A DNA stretch of 10,309 bases, from contig CAYPYD010000015.1 of the NCBI GenBank assembly GCA_964415195.1, forward strand, positions 1 to 10,309, written 5' to 3'. Of this stretch, positions 7,201 to 10,309 are shown piece by piece. This DNA is from WTXA01 sp964415195. GTDB lineage: Bacteria; Bacillota; TC1. The first letter of the stretch is position 1. Every line of letters starts with the position of its first letter. The notes below the pieces were generated by a model. It worked only from the letters and a program-made list of their open reading frames with translations. It made no database searches and was not told where the DNA came from. Position numbers and translations under genes: made by a program.

Positions 7201-7571
7201 ATGCATCAACTTCAATAAGTGCAAATGGTGTTGAAACATATTATTATAAACCTGATGATATTAATCAAGAAAATACAGATGATCCATATTATTCAGCTAC
7301 ATATAACTATGATCAACGTATAATAAAATCTAAAGCTTTAGCTAATTATATAAACCCTAAAATGGCAGTTGGTGGAGGTTTTGCAAATAGAGGTGTTATG
7401 GGGAAGGATCTTGCAGTAACTAGGGAAACATCCATGGCGGCAATTTTACTCGAAATAGGATTTATCTCTAATGATGGTGATAAAGCTAAAATACTAAATG
7501 CAGCTAATAGAACAAGTACAGTAAATGGTATTTATCAAGGTATATTAGATTACTTCAATAATGAATATTAA
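4233..7571 (+). CDS. Secreted bifunctional peptidoglycan hydrolase (glucosaminidase + Amidase_3) with ChW and ricin-like modules
   Basis: This 1112-residue extracellular cell-wall enzyme probably cuts both glycan strands and stem-peptide links. Residues 1-29 form a signal peptide (MKNKN, then a hydrophobic core; cleavage probably near IVA). Four ChW-type repeats span about 36-209. A ricin-like half module (about 231-312, QFW at 308-310) follows. Next is an endo-beta-N-acetylglucosaminidase domain (about 414-577) with AQAFHETGYM (probable catalytic Glu443), NFAGIYATG and YGVEAHIHHLLGY. Two ricin-like regions follow (about 593-724 and 745-887), with QYW, QLW, QFW and QSW. The C-terminal N-acetylmuramoyl-L-alanine amidase (about 903-1109) has DPGHG (His913), Glu932, SVHSNA (His988) and LLEIGF (Glu1074), so all expected zinc and catalytic residues are present. 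The pairing recalls staphylococcal Atl, but domain order and amidase family differ. It has its own consensus promoter and terminator. Roles in daughter-cell separation or wall turnover are inferred. Confidence 0.93.
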   Translation: MKNKNLLLRIIMLLGVVLLPIFVSSKIVAVESSNTALEYRSFIDSNLVQWNGSGKFSGIIGKETSAYQIKVGTRLGDGTIDFRSFVKHLGWGTPWKNSGQASGIIGTDMSGYQMKLGPEITDGKVVFKSFVSGTGWEPTWNDKTVWSGNDGKKLEAVSIKLEGAVANRYDIYYSVYVTNFGWLGWAKNGENAGTLNYNYQIQAMKAQLVDKGGAAPGTTTGAYLQKLEEGLAGDIVLMQMQNGGGFLFEDGGQLKLGRYTAVENKDFYKWKKIELPANSGKYVLQNIGSKKLLGDNLSLQEFDNSDGQFWNLIENPIGNTTSTYNVKNVLKNQNINGVLSSVNVVTPTLATVSTSKDQKVNFINVADSNAYEIMGASTISKEAVKDYLISKIGSAYFNSSTPIYPGSSITINQYYNRVLNAYYSIATTYGVRPEVAIAQAFHETGYMKFGGLVEVGDFNFAGIYATGSPITQAESTNLRGADPNKVELIAGDMAARFKTIEYGVEAHIHHLLGYTTNVALTDVNSDGVKEIFGVTLASPRFELLNMLNKRNTGPILPALNGQWAVPGDVYGQNIMKIVKGMPSPVITKALITEGIYAIDSTFSDLRLDVNNASLANNVGILQYTSNNGNNQYWNIEHISDKEYRIVSIKSGKALSVRNNTVVQDTWVGDDAQLWTFSPNPDNGYKILNVANNMSLSLASESKINGIEIVLNSDYRLGSTDFKLVASSYNKSDLVSETKAIKGVIDGVYNIRNTTSNKLVNIPPKEPIGSRLSYISPNPRNMTQVDQWSANGSIAQKFKIIRMSSGEYKIVSVSSGKLLTVNDATENGPVFQLYDIVSDNRQFWNITYDGSAYVLKNAYTNKNLIASNVVLEESPLVQSSNTQSWTLNKLSNIPNFEEKSKGLSGKVIWIDPGHGSAFNGSYDPGAVRTGIREVDSNTWYSLELAEKLRAGGATVLLTRTTSDPGLTIDNRQRAHMASEVNADIFISVHSNASTSISANGVETYYYKPDDINQENTDDPYYSATYNYDQRIIKSKALANYINPKMAVGGGFANRGVMGKDLAVTRETSMAAILLEIGFISNDGDKAKILNAANRTSTVNGIYQGILDYFNNEY
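4338..4859 (+). repeat. Four tandem ChW-type protein repeats
   Basis: The encoded residues 36-209 of the hydrolase contain four units of about 40 residues, each with the pattern [YF]xSFV..GW...W....SG..G....AYQIKL. Units start near residues 36, 78, 123 and 168. Units 2-4 keep the hallmark Gly-Trp (LGW, TGW, FGW). Unit 1 has lost the Gly (LVQW). ChW repeats are known from clostridial surface proteins, where they are thought to mediate attachment to the envelope or to other macromolecules. Confidence 0.8.
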
Positions 7572-7584
7572 ATTTTTAAACTTT

Positions 7585-7622
7585 AAAAACACCTCATTTC
7601 TATCTTGAAATGAGGTGTTTTT
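7585..7622. terminator. Bidirectional intrinsic terminator between converging genes
   Basis: A perfect 16-bp inverted repeat pairs 7585-7600 (AAAAACACCTCATTTC) with 7607-7622, around a six-base loop TATCTT. A-runs on the 5' side and T-runs on the 3' side make it work on both strands. It lies between the hydrolase stop (7571) and the htrA stop (7634), so it can end both transcripts. Confidence 0.93.
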
Positions 7623-7633
7623 CTATTTATTTA

Positions 7634-8692
7634 TTATTTAACAACTACATAAAGGGTTAAGTAACCAGTTTCTCTATATACTTTAATTCTTAAGTCATCA
7701 CCAAAATCCAATCTGTACATTGCAGATTTTAATTGTGCAGATGTTTTTATTTCAGTTTTGTTGATAGCAACTATAATATCATTTGCTCTTATACCAGCAT
7801 TACTAGCGTTAGTTTTTTCAATAACACTACCTACTAAAACACCTTCTGGAACTTTATAGTAATCAGCCATATCCTTAGTAATATTAGTAAGATTACTAAC
7901 ACCCAAATTAGGGTGAACCACCGTACCAGTTCTGATGATTTCTTCAATTATTGGCTTAGCATCATTAATAGGAATTGCAAAACCTAATCCTTCAACACCT
8001 GCTTGAGCAACTTTAATACTGTTTATACCAATAAGCTGTCCTAAAGAATTAATTAAAGCACCACCACTATTACCTGGATTTATAGCGGCATCGGTTTGTA
8101 GGACTCTCACAACTACCGAATTGCCACTTGGAGCTGTATAGGTAAGTTCTCTTGAAATTGCACTAATCACACCTACAGTGACAGTATTCGCTAATTCAGA
8201 ACTTATAGGAGAACCAATTGCAATAGCCATCTGTCCAGCCTTTAGAACACTAGAATCACCAAGTTCTATTGATGTAAGATTTGTAGTGCTTTCTAATTTT
8301 ATTACAGAAATATCCAAATCAGCATCTCCACCGATTCTGGTTGCCTTAATTACCCTACCATCAAGAAGGGTAACTGTTAAGTCTCCTTCATCACCTACAA
8401 CATGATAATTTGTCACCACATAACCCAATGCAGAATCAATAATTACACCTGAACCTAAAGATGAAGAACCAAGACCAGCACTTCTAGAAATTTGAACTAC
8501 TGAAGGAGAGGTCTTGCTAACAATATCAGGGATTGATATATTTTCACCTATCAATACTTCATTTACAGACCCGCCCTCATTGTTACTAGCTAGCTGATAC
8601 CGCTCTGTAATAGATAGAACACCAGTATAAAGAACAATAGCAATCAATGCTCCAATAATACCAGCTAAAATCAGTCTTAAATAATCCTTCAT
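7634..8692 (-). CDS. htrA: Membrane-anchored HtrA/DegP-type serine protease with PDZ domain
   Basis: This 352-residue envelope protease degrades or helps refold damaged exported proteins. Numbering from the ATG at 8692, residues 5-27 form one N-terminal membrane anchor, leaving the catalytic domain outside the cell. The trypsin-like domain has a complete triad: His97 (VVTNYHVVG), Asp127 (DLDISVIKL) and Ser209 (NPGNSGGALI). Other signatures are GSGVIID, AIAIGSP and GLGFAIPI. A single C-terminal PDZ domain (about 262-350) includes LGVSNL, PEGVLVGSV and GIRANDIIVAI. The length suits the short Gram-positive HtrA/YyxA-like form. An in-frame GTG at 8701 lies inside the Shine-Dalgarno sequence AGGTGA, so the ATG at 8692 is preferred. 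It sits 16 bases after the trxB stop and is the last gene of a probable scfB-trxB-htrA operon. Confidence 0.95.
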   Translation of the reverse strand: MKDYLRLILAGIIGALIAIVLYTGVLSITERYQLASNNEGGSVNEVLIGENISIPDIVSKTSPSVVQISRSAGLGSSSLGSGVIIDSALGYVVTNYHVVGDEGDLTVTLLDGRVIKATRIGGDADLDISVIKLESTTNLTSIELGDSSVLKAGQMAIAIGSPISSELANTVTVGVISAISRELTYTAPSGNSVVVRVLQTDAAINPGNSGGALINSLGQLIGINSIKVAQAGVEGLGFAIPINDAKPIIEEIIRTGTVVHPNLGVSNLTNITKDMADYYKVPEGVLVGSVIEKTNASNAGIRANDIIVAINKTEIKTSAQLKSAMYRLDFGDDLRIKVYRETGYLTLYVVVK

Positions 8693-8697
8693 TAAAT

Positions 8698-8703
8698 TCA
8701 CCT
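8698..8703 (-). promoter_or_regulatory. Ribosome binding site fixing the htrA start at 8692
   Basis: On the minus strand AGGTGA lies 5 bases before the ATG at 8692. The upstream in-frame GTG at 8701 is part of this site and cannot plausibly be the initiator. Confidence 0.8.
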
Positions 8704-8708
8704 CATTT

Positions 8709-9623
8709 TTATAGTCTGCTTAAGTATTCATAAGCCATTTGTCCTGCTATAGCCCCATCGCCAACTGCAGTAGAGACTTGTCTCAAATCTTTGGAGATTA
8801 TATCACCACAAGCAAATAAGCCCGGAATAACAGACTCCATTTTTTCATCAACAACAATATGACCAGAATCATCTGTTGCCAGAATATCCTTTACAAAATC
8901 AACATTCATTATTTGACCTATTGCCAGGAAAACTCCATTGACAAATAGACTAGTTATTTCTTCAGTTTTTGTATCCTTAAGAATTATTTCAGAAACCTTG
9001 GTTTCTCCTTTTATTTCCACAGGAACCTTCTCTAAAACTAAATGCACATTAGCATGTTCCTTCAATTTATCTACTAATATTTTGCTGCCTCTAAAAGTGT
9101 TTCTTCTATGGATTAAATATACTTCCTTGGCAATACTAGCAAGATATACTGCATCTTCAAGAGCAGTATTACCACCACCAATAACAGAAACAATCTTATC
9201 CTTAAAGAAGAAACCATCACATATTGCACAATAGGAAACACCTTTGCCTGAGTACTCACTTTCACCAGGAATATCTAAAGTTCTTGGATATCCTCCAGTT
9301 GCTACAATAACAGATTTAGTTTCAACAGTACCTGTTGAAATATCGATTGTAAATCCGTGAGGTTTTCTTGTTATTTTTTTAGCTGTTTCATTAATAAGTG
9401 AAAAATTAGCAAAAGAACTAATCTGCATGAACATATTTGTTGCTAGTTCCATACCAAGCACACCATCGGCAAAACCTGGATAATTATCTATTTTTTCTGT
9501 TTTTAATAATTGCCCACCAGGAGCTCCCTGCTCCATTATACATACATTAAGACCACTTCTTAGAGCATAAAGGGCTGCAGTCATACCAGCAGGTCCTGCA
9601 CCAATAATTGTTACATCTAGCAT
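8709..9623 (-). CDS. trxB: NADPH-dependent thioredoxin reductase
   Basis: This cytoplasmic FAD flavoenzyme moves electrons from NADPH to thioredoxin. Numbered from the ATG at 9623 it has 304 residues, normal for low-molecular-weight TrxB. The N-terminal FAD-binding motif is GAGPAG (8-13). The NADPH domain carries the redox pair CAIC (Cys132 and Cys135), then GGGNTA (149-154) and HRRNTFRGS (from 172). The HRR arginines point to NADPH rather than ferredoxin as donor. The C-terminal FAD motif GLFACGDI lies at 268-275, followed by RQVSTAVGDGAIAG. AGGAG at 9631-9635 fixes the start at 9623. An in-frame ATG at 9641 lies upstream of that site. It lies 45 bases after the scfB stop and 16 bases before htrA. 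No thioredoxin gene is in the window. The pairing with scfB may reflect a need for reduced cysteines, which is inference. Confidence 0.95.
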   Translation of the reverse strand: MLDVTIIGAGPAGMTAALYALRSGLNVCIMEQGAPGGQLLKTEKIDNYPGFADGVLGMELATNMFMQISSFANFSLINETAKKITRKPHGFTIDISTGTVETKSVIVATGGYPRTLDIPGESEYSGKGVSYCAICDGFFFKDKIVSVIGGGNTALEDAVYLASIAKEVYLIHRRNTFRGSKILVDKLKEHANVHLVLEKVPVEIKGETKVSEIILKDTKTEEITSLFVNGVFLAIGQIMNVDFVKDILATDDSGHIVVDEKMESVIPGLFACGDIISKDLRQVSTAVGDGAIAGQMAYEYLSRL

Positions 9624-9630
9624 ATTATCA

Positions 9631-9635
9631 CTCCT
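9631..9635 (-). promoter_or_regulatory. Ribosome binding site fixing the trxB start at 9623
   Basis: AGGAG on the minus strand lies 7 bases before the ATG at 9623, whose product begins directly with the FAD-binding strand (MLDVTIIGAGPAG). The longer in-frame option at 9641 would add six residues absent from typical TrxB and has no equally good site. Confidence 0.85.
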
Positions 9636-9668
9636 AAACATCTTGATTAATTAAATTATCTAATAATA

Positions 9669-10309
9669 CTATTCTAACATATCTATTATCTTTTCCTTAG
9701 TGATTTCATCACTTGTTTTAAAATTATTTTTCGAATATTCTCTCAGCAATTTTTGAGCCTGTACATAAATTGCGGACTCCAGTCTAATTTTTTGTAATTC
9801 ACAACTTAAATTATCAGGATTACTTAAGTCACCGCCATATTTCAAATTATTACTGTGACAACCACCGCTGCAATAGAAACGAGCCCAACAGTCTTTACAT
9901 TTTTCCTTAGTATAAATATTTATATTTTGGAAAATATTACTAAGTGCATCATTAAAAGTATTAGTCATAATATTTCCGAGGCAATAGTCCTTATTTTCTA
10001 TTAATTGATGACATGGGAAAATGTCACCTATAGGAGTTATAGCAAGGTATTCAAAGCCTGCTCCACATGCTGTAATACGTTTGTAAATGCAGGGTCCACC
10101 TTTTAAATTAATATTGAAATGGAAAAAATCCAAAGGTTTATCTTCTGATAACCAATTTAAATACTTTTCAGCTAAGATATCATAGCTTTGTCTTATAGTT
10201 TCAAGATCATCATAAGTTAAGTCTCCACCTATAACTGGTTCCATAGATAAATGCTCGAATCCTAGTTCCTTCAAAACTTCAATATCATTATAGAAATCAA
10301 GATTACCTT
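9669..10309 (-). CDS. scfB: SCIFF-peptide thioether maturase, radical SAM/SPASM, C-terminal part
   Basis: About 212 C-terminal residues are visible. The frame stays open to the window edge (GNLDFYNDIEVLKELGFEHL), so the 5' half with the CX3CX2C radical SAM cluster lies outside. In known clostridial relatives this enzyme makes Cys-to-Thr thioether links in the small six-cysteine SCIFF peptide. The visible part has GFEHLSMEPV from the end of the radical SAM barrel. It then has the SPASM auxiliary-cluster domain: CGAGFEYLAITPIGDIFPCH, a later Cys before LGNI, CKDCWARFYCSGGCHSNN and a final SCEL. These nine cysteines fit two auxiliary iron-sulfur clusters. WARFYCSGGCH is characteristic of the SCIFF maturase subgroup. 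A related SPASM maturase cannot be excluded because no precursor peptide is visible. It is the most upstream visible gene of the run that continues into trxB and htrA. Confidence 0.85.
   Translation of the reverse strand, partial: GNLDFYNDIEVLKELGFEHLSMEPVIGGDLTYDDLETIRQSYDILAEKYLNWLSEDKPLDFFHFNINLKGGPCIYKRITACGAGFEYLAITPIGDIFPCHQLIENKDYCLGNIMTNTFNDALSNIFQNINIYTKEKCKDCWARFYCSGGCHSNNLKYGGDLSNPDNLSCELQKIRLESAIYVQAQKLLREYSKNNFKTSDEITKEKIIDMLE

Noticed and set aside
8178..9234. Plus-strand open frames opposite htrA (8178-8405) and trxB (8938-9234)
   Set aside because: Both lie opposite conserved catalytic segments of confident genes and show no motifs.
9624..9668. Possible separate promoter for trxB in the gap after scfB
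   Set aside because: The gap is AT-rich and contains -10-like strings, but I found no matching -35 at proper spacing; operon readthrough is simpler.
10272..10274. TTG at 10274 as the start of the maturase gene
   Set aside because: The frame continues upstream with family-like sequence (DFYNDIEVL) to the window edge, and a start here would lack the radical SAM core; the gene is cut by the window.

Overview
The window is AT-rich, with frequent AGA and ATA codons and strong AGGAG/GGGGG ribosome binding sites. It reads as a chromosomal segment of a low-GC Firmicute. Two markers point to the class Clostridia in the broad sense: ChW (clostridial hydrophobic, conserved G-W) repeats on a secreted wall hydrolase, and the C-terminal part of a SCIFF-peptide radical SAM maturase. 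The genus cannot be determined. No phage, IS, CRISPR, tRNA or rRNA features are visible, and no gene-free stretch exceeds about 125 bases.

Plus strand, 1-7571. The 3' part of thrS comes first, cut by the window edge. Next is an unrecognised 289-residue protein with an HTH-like N-terminus, a very acidic linker and a helical C-terminal tail. A strong terminator-like hairpin follows. Then come two tandem paralogous 12-TM major facilitator transporters, about 53% identical over their first 190 residues by hand count. The second has its own near-consensus promoter, whose -35 lies in the last codons of the first. After a second terminator, and partly inside it, is a perfect-consensus promoter (TTGACA-N17-TATAAT). 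It drives a 1112-residue secreted bifunctional peptidoglycan hydrolase: signal peptide, four ChW repeats, a ricin-like module, a glucosaminidase, two more ricin-like modules and an Amidase_3 domain. A perfect 16-bp inverted repeat ends this unit and serves the converging minus-strand genes as well.

Minus strand, 10309-7634. Reading leftward, the order is scfB (5' end outside the window), trxB and htrA. They are tightly spaced with no terminator between them, so they probably form one operon. It would combine a thioether-forming peptide maturase, an NADPH-dependent thioredoxin reductase and a membrane-anchored serine protease. This suggests, but does not prove, a link between cysteine redox state, peptide modification and envelope protein quality control.

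For several genes the longest open frame is not the likely start. Shine-Dalgarno positions move the starts to 731 (HTH protein), 4233 (hydrolase), 8692 (htrA) and 9623 (trxB). The scfB frame runs off the window. The items most worth following are the acidic protein with its repeated FF motif, the hydrolase's domain order with an operator-like palindrome over its -10 region, the tandem transporters, and the scfB-trxB-htrA cluster.
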